Counted from the stretch's first letter, positions 17,903 to 26,947 are shown. The stretch is 64,000 nt of DNA from Ralstonia pickettii (GCF_000607165.1 NZ_JFZG01000008.1:248001-312000), one strand, 5' to 3'. Numbers and translations are program-made. The notes: a model not told the origin generated them from the letters alone.

Positions 17903-18808
17903 ATGCGTTTGACCACCCGCTGTATCCGATCCATCCCGCTAGCGCTGGCCAGCCTGCTCGCGATCAGCGCGCACGCGCAGGCCCTGGACGGCACGCTCAA
18001 GAAGATCCAGGACAGCAACACGATCCTGATCGGCGTGCGCGAGTCGTCGATTCCGTTTTCTTACCGCGACAGCAAGAACGAGATCGTCGGTTTCTCGGCT
18101 GACCTCTGCTCGCGCGTGATCGACGCCGTCAAGAAGAAGACGGGCAAGCCCAATCTGGACATCAAGCAGATTCCGGTGACGTCGCAGAACCGGACATCGC
18201 TGGTGCAGAACGGTTCGGTGGATCTGGAGTGCGGCGTGACTACGCACCTGAAATCGCGCGAGCAGCAGACGGCGTTTTCGACCACCTTTTTCATCGCCGG
18301 CACGCGCCTGCTGACCAACGTGAAATCGGGCGTGAAAGACTTCCCTGACCTGGCGGGCAAGTCCGTCATCACCAACGCGGGCACGACGTCAGAACGCATC
18401 CTGCGCAAGATGAACGACGAGAAGAAGATGAACATGAACGTGATCAGCGGCAAGGATTACGGTGAATCGTTCCTCACGCTGCAAAGCGGCCGCGTGGCGG
18501 CGTTCATGATGGATGACGTGCTGCTGGCCGGCGCACGCACGCTGGCACAAAAGCCTGACGACTGGGTCGTGACCGGCACGCCGCAATCGTTCGAGGCCTA
18601 CGGCTTCATGCTGCGCAAGGACGATCCGCAGTTCAAGAAACTCGTGGACGACACGATGATCGGCGTGATGAAGAGCGGCGAGATCAAGACGCTCTACGCC
18701 AAGTGGTTCGAAAAGCCGGTGCCGCCCAAGAACCTGAACTTCAACTTCCCGATGAACGATCAGTTGAAGGCGCTGTACGCCAATCCGAGCGACACGCCAT
18801 TCGAGTAA
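17903..18808 (+). CDS. Amino-acid ABC transporter solute-binding protein (GltI-like)
   Basis: The 301-residue product has a signal peptide (residues 1-24, cut near AHA-QA) and the family 3 periplasmic binding-protein fold: IGVRESSIPFSY, GFSADLCSRV, VDLECGVTTHL and AFMMDDVLLAG. It most resembles glutamate/aspartate-binding proteins. A good ribosome site (GGAGGAAG) precedes the ATG at 17903; the longer open frame to 17597 is not used. No permease or ATPase gene is adjacent, so it must work with a transporter encoded elsewhere, probably bringing in the substrate of the aminotransferase/BKACE pathway upstream. Confidence 0.88.
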   Translation: MRLTTRCIRSIPLALASLLAISAHAQALDGTLKKIQDSNTILIGVRESSIPFSYRDSKNEIVGFSADLCSRVIDAVKKKTGKPNLDIKQIPVTSQNRTSLVQNGSVDLECGVTTHLKSREQQTAFSTTFFIAGTRLLTNVKSGVKDFPDLAGKSVITNAGTTSERILRKMNDEKKMNMNVISGKDYGESFLTLQSGRVAAFMMDDVLLAGARTLAQKPDDWVVTGTPQSFEAYGFMLRKDDPQFKKLVDDTMIGVMKSGEIKTLYAKWFEKPVPPKNLNFNFPMNDQLKALYANPSDTPFE

Positions 18809-18838
18809 GCGGCCGCACGGCCGGCTCTGGGTGGCAGC

Positions 18839-20125
18839 TCAGACGCCGGCCTGCGCAACGGCCTCGATGCGGGCCTGATGCACGGCCTGTTTGATGTGCG
18901 CCGGGTTGTCGGCATAGCGCTTGGCGACAGCGCCCGCGTCGATGGATGCCGCGGCTTGGAGTGCGCGCAGCAGACGCGCTGTCTGCGGATAGCTGCGGTC
19001 TTCAAACCCGAGACGGCCGCGTGCGTCTGCCTCGCACGCCTGCAGGGCCTGACGGAAACGATCGGGCTTGCGCAGCGCATCGCAGCGTTCCAGCAGGCGT
19101 ACCAGCGCCGCTGCATCAAAGCCGTCACAGCGATGGATGTTGCCGTGCTCGCGCGCGACCACCAGCGCCAGTTCACGGCACTCCGTTGGCACGCGCAGGC
19201 GCTGGCACACCGCGTCGATAAGGGGCACGCTGCGCTCTTCGTGGCCGATGTGGCGCGGCAGGATGTCCTCAGGCGTCGTGCCCTTGCCGAGGTCATGCAC
19301 CAGCGCGGCAAAGCGTACCGGCAGCGACGTCGCCATCGCTGCGGCCGTTTCGATCACCATCATGGTGTGCACGCCGGTATCGACTTCGGGGTGATAGTCG
19401 GCGCGCTGCGGCACGCCCCACAGCCGGTCAAGCTCTGGCAGCAGGCGCACCAGCGCACCGCAATCCCGCAGCACGGCAAACATGCGCTGCGGATGAGCCT
19501 CTATCAGGCCGCGGGCAATTTCCTGCCACACACGCTCAGGCACCAGCGCATCGACTTCGCCGGCCTGCACCATGCGCTGCATGAGCGCGTTGGTTTCGGG
19601 CGCGACATGAAAGTCGGCAAAGCGCGCAGCAAACCGCGCCAGGCGCAGGATGCGCACCGGGTCTTCCATGAACGCATCGGATACATGCCGGAACGTGCGC
19701 GAGGCCAGGTCAGCCTGTCCTCCATACGGATCGACGACGGGGCCGACCAGCGCGCCGTCTTCCGCCACGCGCTGCGCCATCGCGTTGATGGTCAGATCGC
19801 GGCGGATGAGGTCGTCTTCGAGCGTGACGTCCGGCGCGTAGTAGACCGAGAAACCTTTGTAGCCGGCTGCCGTCTTGCGCTCGGTGCGGGCGAGCGCGTA
19901 TTCGGCATGCGTGGCCGGGTGCAGGAACACCGGGAAATCCTTGCCGACGGCACGAAAGCCACGCGCTTCCATGTCTTCGGGCGTGGCCCCGACCACAACG
20001 TAGTCCCGGTCCTGCACCGGCAGCCCGAGCAGCGCGTCACGAATGGCGCCGCCCACGGCATAGACATCCAGTCCGTGCGTGGCCGGATCGACGATGGCCT
20101 CGGTCTGTGTTGCGCGTTCCGTCAT
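18839..20125 (-). CDS. cca: CCA tRNA nucleotidyltransferase (multifunctional)
   Basis: It adds or repairs the 3' CCA of tRNAs. The 428-residue protein has the class II nucleotidyltransferase head (YAVGGAIRDALLG and the DRDYVVVG acidic motif at about residues 22-48), RRDLTINAMA, the ERVWQEI helix, and an HD phosphohydrolase domain (AALVHDLGKGTTP, about 255-267) as in the E. coli multifunctional enzyme. The start codon overlaps the stop of the glutathione S-transferase gene (4 bases), so both are one transcription unit. Confidence 0.95.
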   Translation of the reverse strand: MTERATQTEAIVDPATHGLDVYAVGGAIRDALLGLPVQDRDYVVVGATPEDMEARGFRAVGKDFPVFLHPATHAEYALARTERKTAAGYKGFSVYYAPDVTLEDDLIRRDLTINAMAQRVAEDGALVGPVVDPYGGQADLASRTFRHVSDAFMEDPVRILRLARFAARFADFHVAPETNALMQRMVQAGEVDALVPERVWQEIARGLIEAHPQRMFAVLRDCGALVRLLPELDRLWGVPQRADYHPEVDTGVHTMMVIETAAAMATSLPVRFAALVHDLGKGTTPEDILPRHIGHEERSVPLIDAVCQRLRVPTECRELALVVAREHGNIHRCDGFDAAALVRLLERCDALRKPDRFRQALQACEADARGRLGFEDRSYPQTARLLRALQAAASIDAGAVAKRYADNPAHIKQAVHQARIEAVAQAGV

Positions 20126-20811
20126 TGATTGGCGGCAACCAGCGTGTCTTCGTCCGGCGCGGTGCGATACGGCTCGTCGTCGGCGAGGAAGTCATGCTCG
20201 GCGCGTGCGCCATCAATCCACTCCTGCATGGCGGGCAGGTTGAGGATGTAATCGGCGTAGGTCTTTGCGGCCTCCGGCAGACGCACGCCGTACGTGGCGA
20301 AGCGGCTGACCACCGGCGCGTAGAACGCATCGGCCACCGTGAAGTGTCCGAACAGGAACGGACCTTCCGCTGCGTACTTCTGGCGCAGCTCGGTCCACAT
20401 GGCTGCAATGCGGTCGATGTCGCGCTGCACGGCCACGTTCCAGCCCATGCCGGGCAGCACGGCCGTCACGTTCATAGGCATGTTGTTGCGCAGGTTGGTG
20501 AAGCCGCTGTGCATTTCAGCGCAGATCGAGCGGGCGTGCGCGCGGGCTTTCGGGTCTTGCGGCCACAGTTGCGCGCGCGGAAAGCGCTCGGCCAGCGTCT
20601 CGCAGATGGCGAGCGAATCCCACACGTTCATGTCGCCGTCCACCAGCACCGGCACGCGGCCGGCCGGCGAATGACGTGCCACGTCGGCGGCAAAGGTCTC
20701 GCTCAGCAGGCGCACGCGGATCTCTTCGAACGGAATGCCGGCCTGCTTGGCGAGCAGCCACGGGCGTAGCGACCACGACGAATAGTTCTTGTTGCCGATG
20801 ACCAGTTTCAT
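20122..20811 (-). CDS. Glutathione S-transferase family protein
   Basis: The 229-residue product has an N-terminal thioredoxin-like domain beginning MKLVIGNKNYSSWSLRPWLLAK with the Ser-rich active-site loop, the VPVLVDG and WDSLAICETLAE (glutathione-contacting) motifs, and an all-helical C-terminal domain. The start is the ATG at 20811 with AAGGA upstream; the frame extends further back without support. It likely conjugates or reduces small electrophiles; the substrate is unknown. It is translationally coupled to cca. Confidence 0.88.
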   Translation of the reverse strand: MKLVIGNKNYSSWSLRPWLLAKQAGIPFEEIRVRLLSETFAADVARHSPAGRVPVLVDGDMNVWDSLAICETLAERFPRAQLWPQDPKARAHARSICAEMHSGFTNLRNNMPMNVTAVLPGMGWNVAVQRDIDRIAAMWTELRQKYAAEGPFLFGHFTVADAFYAPVVSRFATYGVRLPEAAKTYADYILNLPAMQEWIDGARAEHDFLADDEPYRTAPDEDTLVAANQ

Positions 20812-21035
20812 GATTCCCGTCCTTGGAGAGTGCACAGCAATTGTTGTGGGAGCCCGCCAGCATCGCGCGGGAATGCCGGGGCGCTCTAGTCTTGTTGTAT
20901 CGGAAGCGGCGAGCGGCAGCGCGAAGGCGAACAAACCATTCTAGCCTTGCGCTGCACCGCCACAAAATGAAACGGATTGGCCACGGTTGTGAAGCGGATT
21001 CACAAACGCGCCAATACTCCGGGTTTCCGTAGCGC

Positions 21036-22040
21036 CTAGCGATGGACCCTTGTGCGTGCAGCACGCAATCCGCGGTCCGGCCCAAAACCGGCCAGCGCGG
21101 GCAGCATTACCGCTTCCATGCCGAGCGGGTGGATGCCGAGTTCCGGGGCGACCGGTTCCATGCTGACGTTGTCCACGCGCATGGAGTCGAGGTTGTCCCG
21201 CGAGATGGGCGCGCCTGGCAGATGCTCAAGCAACGCGGCCTGCATACGGCCCAAGCCTTCGGGAAGTGGCACGATCCAGCGCGGGTGGCCGCTGGCACGT
21301 CCGGCAAAGCGCATCAGCTCCGCCAGGGTGTAGACGCGCGGCCCGACCAGCGGATAAGCATGCCGGATCGTCGCGGGCTTCTTGAGCGCATTGATGAACG
21401 CGGCGGCCACGTCATCCACGTATACAGGCTGGAAGCGCGCGTCGGCACAAGCCAGCGGCACAAACGGCGCCATGCGCTGCATGCTCGCGAACAGATTCAG
21501 GAAATGATCTCGCGGGCCGAACACCACCGACGGACGGAACACCGTCCAGTCAAGCTCGCTGTTCATGACCACGCGTTCGCCGTCGCCCTTGCTGCGCAGG
21601 TACATCGACGGGCCGGCGGGGTCGGCGCCCAGCGCGCTCATGTGCAGCAGCCGGTTCACGCCATGGCGTCGGCATGCGGCGACGATGCGGCGAGGCAGAT
21701 CGACATGCACGCGCTGGAAATTCGGCCCGTACGGCATCTCGCGCGCATCCTGCAGCACCCCGACGAGGTTGATGACGGCACAGTGCTCGCCGCCGCGCTC
21801 GGTCAGCGCCAGAAACAGCGCGTCGAGGGCATCGTCGGCGTAGATGTCGGCGTCCATCACGTCCACACGCGGCAGCAGCGTGAGGTTGTGCGCGCGGGCA
21901 GACTCAGGATCGCGCGTGGGCACGATGATCCGGCCCTCGGGTAAGCCGGGCGCGGAAAACGTCTCCGTCACCAGCCGTGAGAGCAACTGCGAACCGATAA
22001 AACCGGTACCGCCAAAGACGAGCAGATTGGAGGGCTGCAT
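21036..22040 (-). CDS. Complex I NDUFA9-like NAD(P)-binding protein
   Basis: The 334-residue protein is an atypical short-chain dehydrogenase: NAD(P)-binding motif LLVFGGTGFIGSQL at residues 6-19, then INLVGVLQD, RLLHMSALGA and FRPSVVFGPRDHF. In betaproteobacteria such proteins are annotated as the NDUFA9 subunit family of complex I, though the bacterial role is unproven. The start is the ATG at 22040 preceded by GGAGA; the open frame upstream runs into the slt gene and is not a fusion. Confidence 0.82.
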   Translation of the reverse strand: MQPSNLLVFGGTGFIGSQLLSRLVTETFSAPGLPEGRIIVPTRDPESARAHNLTLLPRVDVMDADIYADDALDALFLALTERGGEHCAVINLVGVLQDAREMPYGPNFQRVHVDLPRRIVAACRRHGVNRLLHMSALGADPAGPSMYLRSKGDGERVVMNSELDWTVFRPSVVFGPRDHFLNLFASMQRMAPFVPLACADARFQPVYVDDVAAAFINALKKPATIRHAYPLVGPRVYTLAELMRFAGRASGHPRWIVPLPEGLGRMQAALLEHLPGAPISRDNLDSMRVDNVSMEPVAPELGIHPLGMEAVMLPALAGFGPDRGLRAARTRVHR

Positions 22041-22164
22041 AGAGGCATCTCCAAGACGGGAGGGGGCAACACCACAATACATCCCGAAGGCGATCGCCCC
22101 CAAGATATGTCGATGCGGCGTGCTGCGAGCCACACTTCTGTGCGCCAGCCAGCGCACACACCCG

Positions 22165-22196
22165 AGAAAAAACGCCCGCGTTGCGGCGGGCGTTTG
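22165..22196 (-). terminator. Terminator after slt
   Basis: The stem CGCCCGC / GCGGGCG (22173-22179 and 22186-22192) is followed, on the minus strand, by TTTTTT. It lies about 30 bases after the lytic transglycosylase stop. Confidence 0.8.
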
Positions 22197-22225
22197 ATGT
22201 GACGGCGGGATGACGATCGGGGCGC

Positions 22226-24190
22226 TTATGGCAGGTCGTCGGGCGTCACGGATTCCGGCGCCACCTTGCCAAGGCGATCCTTCAGCGACTGCGGGCGGCC
22301 CGTCAGCAACGCGCCGTAGTACGTCGCGTTCGACAGCACGTTTTTCACATACGTGCGGGTCTCGTTGAATGGAATCGTCTCGGCGAAGATCGCACCTTCC
22401 ACCGGCCGCGCGAGCGTCGAGCGCCAGCGCTTCGGACGGCCGGGGCCCGCGTTGTAGCCGGCGGTAGCCAGGGTGATCGAACTGTCCAGGTTGGTCAGGA
22501 TCATCGACAGGTAGGCCGTACCCAGCAGCACGTTGGTATCGATGTCGCTCATCTGCGAAACGCGGAACCCCGGCAGGCCGATCTTCTTGGCGATGTGCTT
22601 GGCGGTTTCCGGCATCACCTGCATCAGGCCCGAGGCGCCCACCGACGACCGCGCATCCATGATGAAGCGCGACTCCTGGCGGATCAGGCCGTAGGCCCAG
22701 GCAATGTCCAAGCCCACGGCATCGGCGTTGCGCTGCACCACGCTGAGGTACGGCGTCGGGAAGCGCAGCGAGAAGTCGTGCTCGGTCTTGGTCTTGTCCG
22801 CCGAGTTGACGGTGCGATCGAGCAAGCCCAGCTTGCGGCCATATTCGGCTGCGGCGAGCAACTCGCGGTCGCTCATGTTGCGCAGCTCCCAGTTCCACTC
22901 ACGGTTGCCCTCGAAGCGCAGATTCAGGTCGTACAGCTTCTTGGCACGCCCAAAGCCCGGGTGGTTGCGGCCCATCACGTCGATCTCGGCGTCGGTCACG
23001 GTCGTGCGCGGCGGCACGGTGATGCGCTGGCCGAGTTCTTCCTGCGCCAGCTGGCCATAGAAATTGAACTGGCCTGCGATCGCCTGGAACTGCTGGCGGG
23101 CCTCATCGTTGCGGTTGTCGGCCTTGAGTGCACGGCCGTACCAATACGTCCAGGCGGGATCACGATCGCGCAGGCTGGGGCGCATTTTTTCAATGGCCTG
23201 GCGCACCATCTTCCAGTCACCCGCGCGCAGGGCAGTGCGCACACGCCACTCCTGCGAATCGTCCGACAGGTAGGCATCGCCGCCGAGCGTCATCTGGCGG
23301 CGGTAGGCATCCAGCGCATCGGGTGTCTGCTTCTTGGCGGCGTACTGGCCGATCACGCCCCAGCCCGCGCCTTGCTCTTCACGCGACAGGCCGCCGCTTT
23401 GCGCCAGCAGATACGCCGTCGCCTGGGACGGATCATTGCGCGCCATGCGCGTCACGTTGGCCAGCGTGTCGTTGTCTACGCGATCGCCCTCCGGCAGCAC
23501 CGCCGCAATACGCGATGCCTGCGTGACGAGGTTCTGCTCCAGCGACAGCCGCGCCGCAAACGCCACATCTGCACGGGTGAACTGCTTGGACTGCGCCAGA
23601 TAGCCGATCAGGTCGACACAGCCTTCGCCATAGCCTTTGGGATCCGACAGCGTGCTGCGCGCATCGGCGGCCACGTTCTGGCCCTTCATGGCGCGCGAGA
23701 GCAGCGCATAGCACTCGACCTGCGTATCGTCCTTCAGCACGAAATTGGGGTACTCGGCATCGAAGGTGGCCCAGTCGCGCTTCTTGCCGAGCACGAGCAG
23801 CCAATCGTTGCGCAGCCGGTCGGCAATCGCCTCGCCCTTGTAGCGCTGCAGGAACGAACGGATTTCGTCTTCCGGCGCGTCGGTGCGGGCATAGCCGCTG
23901 GCATCGTACAGCTGCGGCTTGATGCGGAAATACTGCACGTAAGACTGGATCGGGTAATCGGAGAGGCTGTCGGCCAGCTCCCAGCTGCGCGACACATCGT
24001 TGCGACGCGCAGCGTTGCGCAACTCGACAAACGCATCGTCCGGATTGGCCGGAATGCCTTGCGGCGCCTGGCGCTTGGCGGCCATCGCCAGCGGCGTCGG
24101 GCCGACCACGCTCATGCCGACCATGCCTGCAAAAGCCAGCGCTACCGCGCGATATACTGCCTTGGCCTTCAATGTCATCTCCTGCCCCAT
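22226..24190 (-). CDS. slt: Soluble lytic murein transglycosylase
   Basis: It cleaves peptidoglycan between MurNAc and GlcNAc with formation of a 1,6-anhydro end. The 654-residue protein has an N-terminal signal sequence (about 8-37, ending AMAA), a long helical superhelix region (about 60-470) and a C-terminal SLT domain with LIRQESRF (catalytic Glu near residue 509), ASGLMQVMPETA, LGTAYLSMIL and AGYNAGPGR. This is the Slt70-like architecture. Starts at 24190 or 24178 are both possible; the second has its purine-rich sequence too close. It is divergent from fau. Confidence 0.93.
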   Translation of the reverse strand: MGQEMTLKAKAVYRAVALAFAGMVGMSVVGPTPLAMAAKRQAPQGIPANPDDAFVELRNAARRNDVSRSWELADSLSDYPIQSYVQYFRIKPQLYDASGYARTDAPEDEIRSFLQRYKGEAIADRLRNDWLLVLGKKRDWATFDAEYPNFVLKDDTQVECYALLSRAMKGQNVAADARSTLSDPKGYGEGCVDLIGYLAQSKQFTRADVAFAARLSLEQNLVTQASRIAAVLPEGDRVDNDTLANVTRMARNDPSQATAYLLAQSGGLSREEQGAGWGVIGQYAAKKQTPDALDAYRRQMTLGGDAYLSDDSQEWRVRTALRAGDWKMVRQAIEKMRPSLRDRDPAWTYWYGRALKADNRNDEARQQFQAIAGQFNFYGQLAQEELGQRITVPPRTTVTDAEIDVMGRNHPGFGRAKKLYDLNLRFEGNREWNWELRNMSDRELLAAAEYGRKLGLLDRTVNSADKTKTEHDFSLRFPTPYLSVVQRNADAVGLDIAWAYGLIRQESRFIMDARSSVGASGLMQVMPETAKHIAKKIGLPGFRVSQMSDIDTNVLLGTAYLSMILTNLDSSITLATAGYNAGPGRPKRWRSTLARPVEGAIFAETIPFNETRTYVKNVLSNATYYGALLTGRPQSLKDRLGKVAPESVTPDDLP

Positions 24191-24234
24191 CCAATCACTG
24201 TTAGGTCCGCCGAATTATCCCATGTCAGCCTTAG

Positions 24235-24353
24235 CGCCAATTCACGATCCGACTGCGCGGCCCGATCTTGGCACTGCGATGCTCGCCGTACACGTGTACG
24301 ACTGCGCTTCTCGCACCAACCTCGGGCCGCTCGCTACGGATCGTGAACCGGCG
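24235..24353. ncRNA. Long imperfect hairpin, candidate structured RNA
   Basis: The region between divergent slt and fau forms one long hairpin. Paired arms are CGCC/GGCG (24235-24238 with 24350-24353), an 11-base perfect stem (24241-24251 with 24337-24347), a 9-base stem GCGGCCCGA/TCGGGCCGC (24257-24265 with 24322-24330), TTGG/CCAA, and TGCGA/TCGCA, around a central 12-base palindrome at 24288-24299. The 6S RNA gene lies next to fau in many proteobacteria, so a 6S-like RNA was considered; this hairpin is shorter than the usual 180 bases and lacks the large central bubble, so I leave it unnamed. A DNA-level role or mRNA leader of fau is also possible. Confidence 0.45.
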
Positions 24354-24367
24354 AGAGGCCACATCCA

Positions 24368-24961
24368 ATGAGTACGCACGATCCGGCCAATCCCACCACG
24401 CCAATCGAATCGCGCCGCACGCTGCGCACCATGTTGCTCGATGCACGCGCTGCGCTGCCAGACCGTGTCGCACACAATGCCGCGCTGGCGCATCACCTGG
24501 CTGGGTTGCTAAACGCACTGCCCATCAAACGCCTGGCCGCCTACTGGCCAACGCAGGGAGAGTTCGATGCGTTGACTGTGCTGGGCCACTGGTTGGCGGC
24601 TGACGCTACGCGCCATGCACTGCTGCCTGTGGTGACTGACAAGTTTTCTCCCCTGCAGTTTCGGCGATGGACGCCCGATTGTGAAATGATCCCGGGCGCT
24701 TACAACATCCCCATCCCCCGCTCGGGCGAGATGGAAACGCCCGATGCCTTGCTGATTCCGTGCGTGGGCTTTGATTGGCAACGCTATCGCATCGGCTACG
24801 GCGGCGGCTTCTACGACCGCACGCTGGCTGCGCTGCATGCCGCCGGGCATCGCCCGCGCACGATTGGCGTGGCATATGAAGTGAACCGCGTGGAATCCAT
24901 CGCACCGCAACCGCACGACATCGCGCTGGACTGCATCGTCACCGAGCGCGGCACGTTTTAA
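24368..24961 (+). CDS. fau: 5-formyltetrahydrofolate cyclo-ligase
   Basis: It converts 5-formyl-tetrahydrofolate to 5,10-methenyl-tetrahydrofolate with ATP. The 197-residue sequence has the family features: AYWPTQGEFD, and the diagnostic block GFDWQRYRIGYGGGFYDR at about residues 134-151, then IGVAYE and IVTERG at the end. It fits the one-carbon theme of the window (fmt, metF, ahcY). A long hairpin covers its upstream region. Confidence 0.95.
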   Translation: MSTHDPANPTTPIESRRTLRTMLLDARAALPDRVAHNAALAHHLAGLLNALPIKRLAAYWPTQGEFDALTVLGHWLAADATRHALLPVVTDKFSPLQFRRWTPDCEMIPGAYNIPIPRSGEMETPDALLIPCVGFDWQRYRIGYGGGFYDRTLAALHAAGHRPRTIGVAYEVNRVESIAPQPHDIALDCIVTERGTF

Positions 24962-24978
24962 CCCCGCACAGGAAGCCC

Positions 24979-25593
24979 ATGCCCCACACGCTGAAAACCG
25001 TTGCCGACCTGGAAGCCGTGTATGGCGCTCCGAACCCACGCTCGCTGCTCAAGGAGATCGACCACCTGAACGCCGACTACCGCGCGTTCGTAGAGGCGTC
25101 GCCGTTCATCGTGCTGTCGTCGGTGGGCGCGCAAGGCACGGATGCTTCGCCGAAGGGCGATGCGCCGGGCTTCGTGCGCATCCTCAACGAACGCCTGCTG
25201 GCGATTCCCGATCGGCCCGGCAACAACCGCATCGACAACCTGCGCAACATCGTCGAAGACGGGCGCGTGTCGGTGCTCTTTATCGTGCCGGGCGTGGGTG
25301 AAACGTTGCGCGTCAATGGCACGGCCACTATTTCGGCTGACCCGGAATTGCTTGCATTATTTGTCGTGCAGGGCAAGCTGCCGCGCAGCGTAATCCTCGT
25401 GCAGGTGCAGACGGTGTATTTCCACTGTTCGAAGGCGCTGGTGCGCTCAAAGCTTTGGGAGCGCGGCGCGCGCGACACCAAGCTCGCCGTGCCCACCGCA
25501 GGCAAGATCCTGCAGCACATCAGCGGTGGCGCATTTGATGGCGACGCCTACGATCGGGAATTGCCCGAGCGCCTGAAGACAACGCTGTACTGA
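24979..25593 (+). CDS. PPOX-type FMN-dependent flavoprotein
   Basis: The 204-residue protein belongs to the pyridoxamine-5'-phosphate-oxidase-like split-barrel family, of the subgroup typified by MSMEG_1061: FIVLSSVGAQGTDASPKGDAPGF, then NRIDNLRNIVEDGRVSVLFIVPG and LRVNGTA. Members bind FMN or F420 and act as small oxidoreductases; the substrate is not known. It begins 17 bases after fau, with GGAAG before the ATG, so co-transcription is likely. Confidence 0.85.
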   Translation: MPHTLKTVADLEAVYGAPNPRSLLKEIDHLNADYRAFVEASPFIVLSSVGAQGTDASPKGDAPGFVRILNERLLAIPDRPGNNRIDNLRNIVEDGRVSVLFIVPGVGETLRVNGTATISADPELLALFVVQGKLPRSVILVQVQTVYFHCSKALVRSKLWERGARDTKLAVPTAGKILQHISGGAFDGDAYDRELPERLKTTLY

Positions 25594-25597
25594 GCGT

Positions 25598-26086
25598 TCA
25601 GCGCTTGGCTGTCTTTTTTGCGGCAACCTTTTTGGCAGGCACTTTCTTGACTGCGGCCTTTTTGGCCGCCGTTGTCTTTGTGATCTTCTGGGCCTTGGCA
25701 GTCTTTGCTGCGGCGCGCTTCGGCTTCGCCGCCTTCGCATTCGCGTCACGCAACGCGGCTTCAATCGCCAGCCGTGCCCAGTCGCGCAACGGCTGCCCGC
25801 CGTCGAGCGCCTCTGCCGGCGTGCTCAGATAGCCGGTCATGCTGATGGTGCGGCCGTTGCGCTCGTAACTGAACGGCGTGCATTTTTCAGCGAGAAAACG
25901 TTCGCGCGTGAGGTCGTCCACGCGCAGGTAAGACGTGCCGCGCAGCACCAGCGCAAAGACGATGTCGTCGTAATACAGCGCCGCACCGCTGAACATCCGG
26001 CGCGCGCGGATCTCGCCGATTTGCGCGGCGAGCGGCCGGAGTTCGTCAAGCAACCAGGCGATCAGCGGATCGGGTGCGGCTGCCAT
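25598..26086 (-). CDS. TfoX/Sxy N-terminal-domain protein with H1-like tail
   Basis: Residues 1-112 match the TfoX/Sxy N-terminal domain (IRARRMFSGAALYYDDIVFALVL, then YLRVDDLTRERF and MTGYLSTP). Residues about 113-162 are made almost only of Lys, Ala, Thr and Val in KKA/AAK repeats, like the histone-H1-like tails of betaproteobacterial DNA-binding proteins. Sxy helps CRP activate competence genes in gammaproteobacteria; the basic tail suggests direct DNA contact here. It converges on the flavoprotein gene with only 4 bases between the two stops. Confidence 0.85.
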   Translation of the reverse strand: MAAAPDPLIAWLLDELRPLAAQIGEIRARRMFSGAALYYDDIVFALVLRGTSYLRVDDLTRERFLAEKCTPFSYERNGRTISMTGYLSTPAEALDGGQPLRDWARLAIEAALRDANAKAAKPKRAAAKTAKAQKITKTTAAKKAAVKKVPAKKVAAKKTAKR

Positions 26087-26116
26087 GACGATCTCCTTTG
26101 CTTTGCTGCTTTCTGC

Positions 26117-26947
26117 TTACAGGCCCAGACGCTGCCAGATGGCGCGCGTGGAACCGGCGGCGTTGAGCGTGTAGAAGTGCAGGCCCGGCGCGCCGCCTTG
26201 CAGCAGGCGGTCGCACATGGCCGTCACCACGTCCAGGCCGAAGGCGCGGATCGATTCACGGTCGTCGCCGAAGCCCTCGAGGCGCTTGGCGATCCAGCGC
26301 GGCACTTCCGCGCCGCACATCTCGGAAAAACGCATGAGCTGCGACGAGTTCGTGATCGGCATGATGCCGGGCACGATGGGCACCTCCACGCCGAGCTTGC
26401 GTGCGTCGTCCACGAACTGGAAGTACGCGTCCGCGTTGAAGAAATACTGCGTGATGGCGGAATTGGCACCGGCCTTCACCTTACGGGCGAAATTCTCCAG
26501 ATCGTGGCGCGCCGAGCGCGACTGCGGGTGGTATTCCGGATAGGCCGCCACTTCGATGTGGAAAGCCTCGCCGGTTTCCTGGCGGATGAATTCGACCAGC
26601 TCGTTGGCGAAGCGGAATTCACCGATCTCGCCCATGCCCGAGGGCATGTCGCCGCGCAGCGCAACGATGCGGCGGATGCCGTGCTCGCGATACGTGTTGA
26701 GGATGCCGCGAATGCTCTCGCGTGACGAGCCGACACACGACAGGTGCGGCGCCGCTTCGATGCCTTCGCGCTGGATTTCCACCACGGCGTCGAGCGTGCC
26801 CTGCTGCGTGGTGCCACCCGCACCGAACGTCACGGAGATGAAGCGGGGCTTGAGCGGCGAAAGCTGCGCGCGTGTGTTGCGCAGCTTCTCGGCGCCTTCC
26901 GCCGTCTTGGGCGGGAAGAATTCGAAACTGAATTGACGATCTTGCAT
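26117..26947 (-). CDS. metF: Methylenetetrahydrofolate reductase
   Basis: The FAD-dependent enzyme makes 5-methyl-tetrahydrofolate for methionine synthesis. The 276-residue TIM-barrel protein begins with SFEFFPPKT, followed by FISVTFGAGG, ALRGDMP, SAITQYFFNADAYF and PIVPGIMPITN, all characteristic of MetF, and ends GLHFYTLN. It is the last gene of the ahcY, holin-like, metF unit, which closes the methyl cycle. Confidence 0.96.
   Translation of the reverse strand: MQDRQFSFEFFPPKTAEGAEKLRNTRAQLSPLKPRFISVTFGAGGTTQQGTLDAVVEIQREGIEAAPHLSCVGSSRESIRGILNTYREHGIRRIVALRGDMPSGMGEIGEFRFANELVEFIRQETGEAFHIEVAAYPEYHPQSRSARHDLENFARKVKAGANSAITQYFFNADAYFQFVDDARKLGVEVPIVPGIMPITNSSQLMRFSEMCGAEVPRWIAKRLEGFGDDRESIRAFGLDVVTAMCDRLLQGGAPGLHFYTLNAAGSTRAIWQRLGL

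Noticed and set aside
21036-22898. One fused 620-codon gene joining the NDUFA9-like protein to slt sequence
   Set aside because: The upstream part is an out-of-frame reading of slt; an ATG with a ribosome site at 22040 gives the normal protein.
24235-24353. Standard 6S RNA
   Set aside because: The position near fau suits, but the length is too small and the central bubble is missing, so the name was not applied.
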